Below, piece by piece: positions 1 through 28,800 of a stretch of 64,000 nt of DNA; position 1 is the first letter of the stretch, and every line of letters begins with the position of its first letter. Where the stretch lies: contig NC_041827.1 in assembly GCF_900964775.1 (NCBI RefSeq), positions 7,549,501-7,613,500 of the forward strand. The letters are read 5' to 3'. The stretch is from Scleropages formosus (lineage: Eukaryota; Chordata; Actinopteri; Osteoglossiformes; Osteoglossidae). The notes beneath the pieces are model-generated. The model made no database searches, was not told where the DNA came from, and saw only the letters and a list, made by a program, of their open reading frames with translations. A program made the translations under genes and the position numbers.

Positions 1-1134
1 CTGCTACTATTATGTAGCTTAGACCAAAACATAAAATCATATATCATGTTTTACAACACAGCATAACAGGAGCATCACCTATAAATTCACATTCATTCTC
101 ATTACATTTTCCTGTAAACCTAATCATACCCTCATAAAAATGTATGATGTAAATTTTTGGTTTTATTAGTTTGGCAGTATATTTTAATAATAATGGAATA
201 AATGGAATTCGGTTTCAGACTTTTATACTAACCAAAGATACTCTTAGCAACTGATTAGGTAACAATTTTTTGAATTTCTTTAAAACTGGGGGATGTTAGA
301 CACCAAAGTACTTCAAGGGCAGGGGAAGACAGTGGCCCTGAAACAGCAATTTTAAAATATTTCAGTCATTAATGATTTGATTAAACCTAGAACAACAAAA
401 CTATATGTGGACTCTTCAAAACCTTCGCATGTTGTACAGCTGTTGCACAGAAATCATAAAAACTTTGCTCACCATATTTCAACGTACATTATAAAATACT
501 CTTTAAAAAGCATTCATTAATTACTGATGGATACAATGAACATTATCTATTCCATGACAAAGATGACAAATCTTTAATCAAAAGACAAAACTAATGGCAT
601 TCTGAACTTGAGGCTTTGTTTGAATTTGTTGCCTGTGCGAGTCTGTGGGAGGTCTCGACGCTGCACCCCCAGCCCCCGTTCCCCACTCCCTCTTAGCACA
701 TTCCAGTTGAAAGTTAATTGGATGGGGAGAGGTCTGCGGCGGGATGCACTGAGGCCCATTAGTGATTCCCTGTCGGATGGTGAGCAACGAGGATCACAGA
801 CTCACAGATAGGCGGATTAAAATAATCAATAGACTTCGCATACCTCGACACACACACACACACACAATAATTAGTCACCAATCATTGTGCCTACGTAGCT
901 GAATGGGCCTTCTTTTTTACATACATCTGCACACACAAACACAAGCCCTTACATGAGAGACAATAGTTACAAATGACTGTACAGAAGAGTAAGAAAAAGG
1001 TCAAAGGAATGTTGAATACTTGCCGTTATACTGTGGATGTGCACACCCTCCAACACTTATATGCAAGCAGGTCTACAAACACACTAGTCGAATCTGATGA
1101 CACAGATCATGGGTGTGCAGATGAATAAATTCAT

Positions 1135-1290
1135 TGCACATCACGCTGATGTATATATGAGTGACCCATTGTAAGTAGCGTATCTAGCAGTGTAAGTCGC
1201 CTTGGTAAATAAGGTGTGTGGGCTCATAACACTACATAGAGTTCACTGGAAGTTGCTTTGGACAAAAGCGTCTACTAAATAAATGTAAAC
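1135..1290 (+). repeat. 3' tail of a Mermaid-like dispersed repeat
   Basis: The segment with GAGTGACCCATTGTAAGTAG, GGGCTCATAACACTACATAG and the AAATAAATGTAAA end recurs at 6061-6165 and 43677-43815. It is a truncated copy of the same family. Confidence 0.6.
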
Positions 1291-2219
1291 TAGAACGAGA
1301 ACATACCATAAGAACCAAGTGACTGCATTTGTAGATTAAATGAAAAAAAACTACAGATAAAATGTATTTAAATGCATTATTTAAAAGTTCTCTTAAATAT
1401 ATTTTGTCCAACATTAATGTGTTTATCATTTTCTACACATTTCGGAAATTACCACACATATGCATAATAAGAATCCCAAATCCCAAGAAAGAAGCTAAAT
1501 GATGTGTCATTTTAATGTAATCATATTGCACAAAATAAGATTTATCTAATTCAAGTTCAAATGGTTTCATTTAATGCAGCAATTTATTTGACAAAAGAAA
1601 AGGCATTTTTAAAATGTTACATATTAAGACAAATCATCCGCTCCTTTTTACACATGTATCATTTTGTGCAGTATTTTTAAATTGTATCAGTTTTATCTTA
1701 TCTTGCACTAAATTTTTTGTGTCCTTTTCCGCAAAAACCGGCCTAGTATTAAACGTTTAAGGGTAATGAACTGGAAATATGAAAGGTCGGCAATGCTTCT
1801 GTTATCGAATCATTTTATTCGGATAAAAATGTAAATAGAGAGAATGATATCTTACGGTTTTGTTGTTTTAATACATATTTGCTTGACATATTCACGGGAG
1901 AAATGACACGTAACGCCGCTTTTCTGCAGGAGTTATTTCTCCTGAATGTTAAGTTAGGTATACCTATTTCCATAAAGCCGAATGTAATGAATGAATGGAT
2001 GAATAATGGATTAAATAATGAAAATCAATCATTTTATCACACTTCTCGTCTTGCAACAGTCTTCTCTATCAGCTGCTGTGACACACGGGCTACTTCGTGT
2101 GGTAAACGCACAGCAGCACCGTTCTATTAACTCGCTCGTTTTGGGTAGAGTTTGCGTTTCATATAATTTTTTCGCACGAGCACCACTTCGTTTTAGCGGC
2201 CACACTTCTGTGTCAGATT

Positions 2220-2394
2220 CTTCGCTGTATGTGAGGCTGTGGATACGCAGCGCGGCGAGCCGGAGAGCGACGCTGCGCAGCGAGTCGGACCTCCTGGAGA
2301 ATGTTCTAGACAACGAGGACCCCTACCGTTTACTGCCCGGGGAGCTGCTGTTCCACCTATTCGAACGCGGCCGGGTGCTTAAATTCATATACTG
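2220..2394 (+). other. Unidentified open GC-rich segment, possible exon
   Basis: This stretch contrasts with its AT-rich flanks. It is open in one plus frame to a TGA at 2392-2394, with a protein-like composition (ESDLLENVLDNEDPYRLLPG, then ELLFHLFERG). Possible acceptors precede it, for example TGTGTCAG at 2209-2216. I do not recognise the product. It may be a terminal exon of an unknown gene, an exon remnant, or a CpG-rich regulatory patch that is open by chance. Confidence 0.25.
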
Positions 2395-2561
2395 AAACCG
2401 TTTTCAGTTCTCCGACCGTTACTGAACCTCGGAAATTAACAAATGTGAGTTTATTCAACCAATTGGGAAAAGTCCGAATTGGGCATCGTAGAACTAAGTA
2501 CATGAATATTCAACTAAATATAAACGCCGTATCATAATGTCGTTCGAAACAAAAATGCCTA

Positions 2562-2677
2562 ACGGAACGCTCCCATATATTTGTGTAGTTCAAAATATAA
2601 AAACAGACTTCTGTTTTAGGCTAAAATAGAAGTCTGTTTTTTATATTTTGGACTACAAAAATATGGAAGCGTTCCGT
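2562..2677. repeat. Long foldback (hairpin) repeat
   Basis: Two arms of about 56 bp separated by a spacer of about 4 bp (GGCT) are nearly perfect reverse complements. The outer ends read ACGGAACGC and GCGTTCCGT, and the inner arms contain AAAACAGACTTCT and its complement. This is probably a small foldback/MITE-type element. No internal coding sequence. Confidence 0.75.
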
Positions 2678-2979
2678 ATTTTGACTAAATGTCATATAGC
2701 TCAGTCAGTGTGGGACAGCGTCTAATTCATGCAAATAAAAAAATACAGAATGAAATACGTTTACACGTCGTTGTGTTGTTATTTGTGTACCTCTCTGCTA
2801 TTAACAGCCGAAAAGTCAAAAATAAATGTCAGAGCCATTTTTTCCATAAGATACGGGGGGGGGGGCATTTTAGTTTGCATTCTTCCGAGACATTCAAAAT
2901 GTGCATTGATACCATTTGGTGAAACGCCACTGCACTGGGGTAGCGCCGTTCCATTGTGCATCTGTTTCCCGAGCGGAGC

Positions 2980-3107
2980 CAAAATGGCGGCCGTTTCTCG
3001 GTTTATCCTCTATTTCTAAGGAACGCGGAGGGCGCCAGGCGCTGCAGTGCGCGCGACTGCTCGGCGGGTGGCGCGCGAGGGCGTCTTTTCTTCATCTGCA
3101 GGCAAAG
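2980..3107 (+). promoter_or_regulatory. smarcc2: SMARCC2 promoter/5'UTR with YY1-like sites
   Basis: GC-rich, TATA-less sequence directly before the SMARCC2 start. AAAATGGCGGCC at 2981-2992 is a textbook YY1 motif, and a second AAGATGGCGG overlaps the start codon (3105-3114). YY1 motifs overlapping the initiating ATG are typical of TATA-less housekeeping promoters. The transcription start cannot be fixed from sequence; the ATG was chosen because the following 37 codons match SMARCC2. Confidence 0.6.
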
Positions 3108-20449
<17,342 letters not shown>

Positions 20450-23400
20450 AGACATATTACGCAACAAAGGGAGAGAGAGATGGAGAGAAAAACACCCTCA
20501 ACAAACTGAATGGTTTGCAGAGCACATGGATTTTCATCCATTTTCTCTGCAGAACTTGCTTGCATCAGAATTATAAAAGAAACCTAACAACAACTGCAAA
20601 CATACATCTCCAAGACAAAAAGACCCAAGGATTTACCGAGAAGTAATTTTTCAACTGCCGCTCCTCTTTTTAATCTGGAAGAATGTTCGTATGAGTCAAG
20701 TTCCCAGACAGTTGTTTTCCTGCACTAAATGAGCATTTGTGAAATTTCTTGCTCTAAAACCACTCTTTTAATTGACCGTGCTATTTGTGTTTTCCTTTTT
20801 GGAAATGGGAGGCTAAGAAAAAAAACACAGATTAAATCAGAATACAGTTTAAACTCCAAGTGGTCATCATAAGAGTTATATATACAAATTTACAGTATAA
20901 GCTTTGATGCTGTATAGTAGATTGTGGGTTCCATTCAGTTCCTTAGGGATTGGATTGAGGGGGTGGAGGATTGTCCAGCTGTCCTAAAATTGTTTAGAGT
21001 AGAAGTAAAAGTAAATAGCACTTTGATAATATTAACATGTTTGAATAATCTTACATTATCTCTGCCCGTTTTTAGAGGCTTGAAAAATCTGTTTTGTTAT
21101 TTTGGTTCTTTTGAAGAATAATTTCTTCATCTGAATTTACCTGAAAACGCACTTAACGCTAGTGATATCAATAATAACAGCAGTAAATGTATTATTATTA
21201 TTATTATTATTATTACATTTATCATTTTTATTTTTGTTTAGTATTGTTAAAAGCACTTAATCTGAATTAATTCTGACAAAAGTAATGACATCTGTTGGTT
21301 GTTATAGTGAGGTACTAAATACATCAGTGAATATTCCATTTTGTTAGCTTGACTGGATACTGAGAATTCAGTGGAAAAAATTTTCCTCTATTAGCAAAAC
21401 TTGGTTCAACGGCTAGGTTTCCATCAGGCTCCTTGACCTGTCAGTGAGTTTTCCATTGGGTGACTGACTGCACCTGCAAGCTTCCAGCTGGGTAGCATAG
21501 GGTCTTGAGCAGAATTTCTGGAGGACAGTCATCCTGTTCTGTCAACATTTTCAGTTGACAGCCCATTGTGTCAGCGCCAGGACAAATAGCTGACCTGCCG
21601 TTGGCACGTTTCTATACACTAAACACATTTGTGATGGTCCACCTGGTTTTGTTTGCATATCATTTCTTTAGCTTTCACAGTTCATGTGAAAATAGAGTGA
21701 TAAAGAGCAAGCACATCAACCATAGGAAATAATTAATTCTGGGGGGAGGGAAAGTCTTCTTCTGGAAAACAATATCCTGGCTTTTGGGAGTTTAATCAGA
21801 GTCTGGGGTTGGCTGAGTATTTGAAAGACAAATAGCTGTACTAAGTTAGAGGTGAGAGTGTATGTGTCTCCTATAGATGGTGTCAAATGGCATGTGCCTC
21901 TATCAGTGTGAATATGTAAGTGTTTTAAAGTCAGCCAGTTATATCCTGCCAGGGTCCATTGAAGCTGATGCTCCAGGCTTGGCCTACATCATAGCGTCAG
22001 TTTCAAGTTTTACATCTGAAACACATTCTAAAGGGAACCTGCTTTTGTCGAGTGTTCGTTCTACAGGTAAATGGGTAGAAATGAAGTAGGAGAGCCTGTT
22101 CTCATTTCGGTGATGTTGAATGTCCGTGTATCTCCGCATTTGTGAGTGTGTGTTTGGTTCCTATCCATCCTTGTTACATTGTGAAGGAGAAGCTCTCACA
22201 TACTTTTTACGATGAAATATATCTGGAAGATCCAGGAGCAAAAATCATAAGCAGCTCTGAATACTAAAGATTTTTTTAAATTTACAATTTCTATGGAAAA
22301 CATCTTCATTTTCCTTTATTCCTACTTTTTTATGTCTCTGATGGTTGTTCTGTTCAGTTTCTTTTGCTGCTGAATTGCCATTTTGTGTTTGAGTCCATCG
22401 CACTACGTCCCAGGTTACAAACGATTGCTGCCTTCCGACACTGTTCACGTACATTTGTACAGTGTGAACTGTGTGTGAGTGCATGCAGCGGATGGGTTCT
22501 CCTCATGCTACGCCTCACCAGCTGTGTCTACGTAGTGCCAGTGTCTTACTGAAACCGCTGAGTTCAGTCCCTGCGAGGGTGGATGTGTCTTTTTGCAACA
22601 GGTGGCAGTAGTTACTTGGGTGTTTGTAGCTGGCTGTGGTCCATTGTTAAGTTATACAGATCTTTTAATAATAATTTTGTGTCCTGAAGATGGGTAGCCT
22701 GTCTGTGAAACAGAAAATCATCTTAATTTAAAAAAAAAAAAATAAATAAATACATAGTTTTTGGTGCAACTAAAACAAAATGCATTTCTGATGGATTAAG
22801 GTAATTCTACAGGAATTAAGTGTTTGACAATTGGATTTTTCACTAACCTGCTGATGCTCTTACACATGGAGAGGAGGATGACAATCTTGATTTTTGGAGG
22901 GTTTATTACAGAACCAAATGGTTCCCCCATGGCATCACTGGAAGAACCTTTTTTTTTTTAAAACACATTTTCTGGTTTGTTTTTCTGCTCTTTGACAAGC
23001 CTTTTGTACTGCTGAGTAGTGATCTTGACACTGCATCTTTGCACACCTGCTTTACGTGGAAAAAAATGTTTAAAGCCGTTCTTTGTTTTTTTTTGAAGGA
23101 AGACAAATTATTCACATTCAGAAGCTTTGTTACTCATCTTCAGAACACAATTTAAACCATTCTTTCTTTTAGATCTTTTACAGCTACGTTACACAAGTCC
23201 AATATGTTGAATATCAGTACTGGAAGGTGAAACTTTTCCAAGTGTTGCCTGTGAAAAAAAGCACCAAGATTTGGTCCTCCTAATATTATTTTAAACATAA
23301 TCATGCATACACACAAATATAAACCTGCCAGTGTTAAAACCTTACACAAAATATGTTAAGGACTGAAAGCTTTGGTCTCATATGTAGATTTAGTGAAAAC

Positions 23401-25440
23401 TGTGTCTGTGTTTATTTTTTATTTATTGTTTTTTTATGGTTAACAGTAAGAATAATGGTTACAGCAGTATCTGTAATGAAAGATGCCATGTACCAGAAGC
23501 TCTTCCTGTTAGAACTGTGTATCAAAATACTTCACATGAAATTTGTCATTTAATCATGATAGACAATTGCGGAAACAAATTTAAAATCCTGTTTACAAAT
23601 TTGAAAAAAATAACATGCAGATTAAATGATATTAAGTCACTTGTGCTTTTTATTGCTTTACTTGTAACCTTATAGAGATGCATGAAAACTATATAAAAAG
23701 ACCACTTGCAAATAGACCTAAATGTTCTGTTACTCTAACTCAGTTGTGGCTATAAATGTGGGAAACTAATTTTAGAAATCCTCTTCTTTAGCTCAGCTGT
23801 TTCAGTGAGACAATCCCTGTGGGTGGCTATTTTAATATTTACAGTTCCAGAATTTTTCCATTTTCAAGTGTAAAATAAGATTGGTAACTGTGACAAGGTG
23901 TGCTAGCTGTTACTCTTCTCACTTTACTCCTGGATTGAGGATGGTAGTTTGGCACCCTTTTACACAATGAAGGCATTTTTTTGTATGTCTGAGTTAAAGC
24001 ACCTTGTTGGATAAGACTGCAGACCCTTTGTTGGAACACCAGAGGCTGTAGACTGCATAACTGCTCTTTAAACATTCACAGGAGAGATGAAGCAGCACCC
24101 TTCCTAAACATCACACCACCTTGAGAAGTTGTTGCATGTTGTACATAGTTGTACAGAATGCATTCTCTCCGTGTCCTGAGAAACACACCATTCTTCAGTG
24201 ATTCATGTCTGCCATCTGAGCTACATTTACATGGGCAAAGAGCTAGGTCACATTTGCTTAGTTATCATGACCACTGAGGTAGATCGAGCTTTCCAAGCGC
24301 TATCCAAAGTGACTCTTGCTTGTACAACTAATATCTGAAACTATACAAACTATGTATCACCTTTTCTAGCCACAGATGTATGTGTGTGAATCTTCTGTCA
24401 TTAGCACTTTGCTTTTAAACTAAACCCAACTAGTACAGACAACTCAGAACCATTTAAATATCTTTCTGGTGTTGATACTACATTTATAGCTTGATTAGGT
24501 AACTGTCTGCTGCTTCAGAGGGCCTTTATGTTTTGAACCATATAAACACACTCAAAATCCTCAAAAGACAGGAATGGATAATGTACCTTTCTCAGCTTAT
24601 GCATTCAGCTCCACAGAGAAGCATCCAAATGCCTTTACAGTTTCAATGTCAAAACATTTCTATTTTCAGAGAAGGGTTTTTCTTTCAACAGAAAGTCTCC
24701 TAATTTGGCTATGGCTGTAGCACTGTGGAGAGACGCAGTGGCACAGCGGGTTTGGCCTGTGCCTGCTCTCTGGCAGGTCTGGGGCTTGAGTCCTGCTTGG
24801 GGCGCCTTGTGATAGACTGGCGTCCTATCCTGGGTGTGTCCCCTCCCCCTCCAGCCTTGCACCCTGTGTTGCTGGGTTAGGCTCCAGCTCAACACGACCC
24901 CCCTTGAGTCAAGCAGTCTCAGACAATGTGTTATGAAAATATTAAAACAAATTCACAGGAATTTGTTAGGATCTAATGAGATTTTTTTTACCCCCCCCCC
25001 CCCTCATATTATAAGGATCATTTATATGTCAAAATTAATGTGTGACAGAAGACATTTGATAGTGATCCAAAGCATAAATGTTTAATATTGATTTAAAAGG
25101 ACAACTTGCTCTGTAGAGGTGTTCCTTCATAGTAATTAATGAAGGCAGAGTATTAAATCCCTTTATATTTATTTTGTTGACACTTAAGTTACCTATAGAA
25201 GTTCACCAATTAATATACCCCAGTCAGACTTGCATTAATATATTAATCTGTTATAACAGTAAATGGGTACAGACTTAATGTAATATAGAGGTCCTTAACT
25301 CCAGGAAGCACTTGAGAAAATACACTTCTGTGAAAAGTACTAAAGTCACTCTGCTTTGTGATATAAGCATATTTAAATGTTGTACATGGAACTGTAGGCA
25401 CCAGAAAAATAAAAAGTAACGGAGAGGAAAAAAACTGAAC
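20450..25440. other. SMARCC2 3' region and convergent intergenic sequence
   Basis: AT-rich sequence. After the SMARCC2 stop the first ATTAAA is at 20831-20836 and the first AATAAA at 22741-22746, so the 3' end is uncertain and the UTR may be long. An ATT repeat lies at about 21191-21216, a SINE at 24727-24931 and a C-run at about 24991-25004. No gene was recognised. Confidence 0.5.
24727..24931 (+). repeat. SINE family A
   Basis: Diverged full-length copy: AGACGCAGTGGCACAGCGGG head, TGATAGACTGGCGTCCTATC, and a GTTGCTGGGTTAGGCTCCAG 3' part ending near GAGTCAAGCAGTCTCAGACA. Confidence 0.8.
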
Positions 25441-25449
25441 TAGATAAAT

Positions 25450-25455
25450 TTTATT
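25450..25455 (-). terminator. myl6: MYL6 poly(A) signal AATAAA
   Basis: TTTATT on the plus strand reads AATAAA on the minus strand, about 440 nt past the MYL6 stop codon. This implies a 3'UTR of roughly 0.45 kb from 25897 down to about 25430. Confidence 0.65.
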
Positions 25456-25897
25456 TTGTTTGAACAAAGCAATAAAAGTTAGGGAAAATAAAGATATTGG
25501 ATGGAGAGAAAAAAAAAAGAAAAAAAAGAAAAAGGTTCATGTTTGGACAGCTTGCTGACAGCTTCCTAGCTAATTCTACACATAAAAAGGCAGGATGGAA
25601 CAGTTGCCCTTTTCTACTCAGGCTAAAGAGCTGCAGTCTCACTTGCCTGACAGATAAGACTGCGGCAGCATTGCCAACATACAACATTGTGCAATACATG
25701 TAACTACAGCCTTATTGCGAACTTCCGTTTCAGACTCGCCTTTACAATCGATCAGTGGGAGTGTCCATACGTACAGATAAAGGCACTTTAAACAAAACAA
25801 AAAACAAAAAAGGGGCAACAAAACCTAGTGCAGCAAGTGGAACACATGAGCGAGTTGAAGGAAAATACATATTTAAAAGAAAATTTTCTTGATATCT

Positions 25898-28800
25898 TCA
25901 GCCACTCATGACCATCCTGACGAGTTCTGTGTAAAGTAGACAAGGGTATGGGGAAGAAAGTAAAACAATGTGACTTTAATGTGCCATCTGTTTATGCCCC
26001 ACAGAAAAATTCAAAGAACAGGCACTAAAAAAAATTTATACTTTATATAAACAGCTCAAGAACTGTTATAAAATTTGAAATAAACGTTCCCACGGCAAAA
26101 AAAAATTTGATTACGAAACCAGTATTCACATGATACGTTTATAACCATAAGTGGTCACTACTGTTACCATAAAAGAGAAACTAAGCATGTCTTTAGAACG
26201 CTACAGATCCACATCATACAAGATGCTGTGGGAGTCACAGACAAAGGACCAAACAAGGATTTTCCACTGCCTCTGTCTCCAGAATATTAATATTTACAGC
26301 CCTCTTTGGCATTTCAGTGTGGAGCACAGACCTGAGCTACCACAGGAAAAGGGCCCAATGATACACACCATGACAATAACTAGAGAAAGAATACTATTTA
26401 ATTTCTCCAGTTACGTTCAGCATTGTGGGGACACGGCACTACACTGACATTGACATGACATCTAAGAAGCACACTGTATGGACAAGTCTGTCTTACCATG
26501 TGACTGCTACCTTGTACTCTTGAAAGCAGAGGTGTGTTGTACTAAGACTTGTAAAATAAATTTGACTCAAAAAGGGGACTGGGATTATAATGTATGAAAT
26601 ATTATAAAGTGGCTGAAACAGGTTTCTTCAGCAGTATAGGCATGAACATACATGCAAGTACTAGAACCAATTCCTGACAATTTTATATACACAACTGCAC
26701 GCAATTGTGATGAGCAATGACATATTTGTGAGGACAGCAGCAGGTGATCTCACAGAGGGAAGTGAGAATCATGCAGATTTTATAAGCTACCGAGCGCCAG
26801 TAGACTCATTCAGCCATAGTAACAGAGGTGCACATATAACGACGCACAGTGATATGCAATCACAGAGTCCGGCATACGCACGTGACACAGCTACCGTACC
26901 AACCATTTACCTTCATAATTGATGCATCCATTAGCATCCTCGTGTCCTGCCAACAGAACTTCCACCTCTTCCTCAGTCATCTTCTCCCCTGAAACAGGAT
27001 AACCATGTTAGATGTTACATCTCTTAGCAAAGCAATTACAGCACGAGAGTATGTAATTTCCTTGCATTTACACCTCTTCATACCCGGCCTAGTAAAAATT
27101 CAGCGATGCATGAAAATATATCAATACGGGTTCGAATTGCGGGGCACGGTGGCGCAGCAGGTTTGGCCGGGTCCTGCTCTCCAGTGGGTCTGGGATTCGA
27201 GCCCTGCTTGGGGTGCCTTGTGACGGACTGGTGTCCCATCCTGGGTGTGTCCCCTCCCCCTCCAGCCTTGTGCCCTGTGTTGCTGGGTTAGGCTCCAGTT
27301 TGCAGTTTCAGCCAGTGTGTGTTTGTGTGTTTAAATAGACAGCGTCACCCAAAGACAGGGACTCTTGGGAGTGAGGTGCTGACTACACAGCAGCACAGAG
27401 ATGCATGCTGGTGAAGCCTAAGGGGCGCATGAGAGCTCACCTAGTGTGGTGAGGACATGACGCAACTCAGCACCCATGACAGTGCCATTCCCCTCCTTGT
27501 CAAAGACACGCAGACCCTCCACGTAGTCCTCCAAGGTGCCATGGTCCTTGTTCTTGGCAATAGTTTGAAACATGGGCAGGAACTGCTCAAAGTCCAGCAT
27601 CTTCATGTTCATGTCTGGTGTAAAGCAGACAAAAACTGGGGTCAGCAGTATTCTAATACTATGTACCATCTAAACAGGGCACCTAATGGGGAAAGTGATT
27701 AATGAAAAGGTTCAGCTCACTCTTCCCACTTTAGCAAGTGGATGTCACATATTTCAGCCTGCACTGGTTCTCACCATCAGATTTGGGGTTTCCCAGGACC
27801 TTGAGTACATCTGCGTTGATGGGATTCTGCCCCAGGGCACGCATCACGTCTCCACACTGATTGTAGGTGATCTTCCCATCGCCAGTCCGGTCAAACAGCT
27901 GGAAGGCCTCCTTGAAATCTAGAAGGAGAATCATCTGCTCAACGCACATCCTAAATGGAAAAATAACATTAACTGTACTCATAGCAGAAGGACAGGGAAA
28001 AGTGAGTGTTTGCAAAGAAAGTGCAGGAGATTTGAAGAAAATGGAAATTTAAGGGAAACAATGGAATACGGTAACAATGATTAATGACCCCCACAATATG
28101 TATAACAAGTATTTGCTTATTCTGAGCGCACAAAAATGGAGAAAACCACTCTATGTGCATCAGGAAACATAGGAGGATGAGAGATGTTGCAAACGCCACC
28201 AAAACACTAAACTACAGGCATAAAATGCCACACTTTTTCATTGCACCATTAATACTTCACACTTCCTTGGTACAATCCTACGATCCACCGAGCACACGCA
28301 TCTTTAATTAGAAATTAAAACAGACAAAGGTAGCATTCATACAGTGGGGAATATTTTGAACCAAACATGAGATCAATACGGCTGCATTTATGAATAATTA
28401 CCCAGAAACCCTAACAATGCAATTAATACCCCGTGCCCAATGTTTAGTCACATGACAAAAACAGGTTTAAGAATAAAAGGGACTAACGATATGAATGGGA
28501 CAGATGTGGATAATGAAGTGGGCAAGTATGTTTGTTACTGGCGTTCTCCCAACGGAATCCCACAAATCCTCCCACTGGCACTGTTCCACGATTCCACTTT
28601 GACATGAGCGCTTGTTCAATTTCTATACGTCTGTACAAGCATGGCAAGACAAGTGGCTCGATCCTTTTTCGGTCACAGCCCAGCCAATGTTTACATGCCT
28701 GGGAACACAAGTCAGGTTCCCTTACAACAATGCAGCCAAGCTGAAGAGCTGCACTTTAGTATCATGTACAGATGTGTCACGCACGCACCAGGTAGCGATT

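Larger units (their letters stand above)
1..2560. other. AT-rich region upstream of SMARCC2, no recognised gene
   Basis: Mostly AT-rich, with a GC-richer patch at 610-800 and a short CA run at about 849-866. A 3' repeat tail is noted separately at 1135-1290, and an open GC-rich segment at 2220-2394. No exon set of a known gene was recognised on either strand. Confidence 0.5.
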
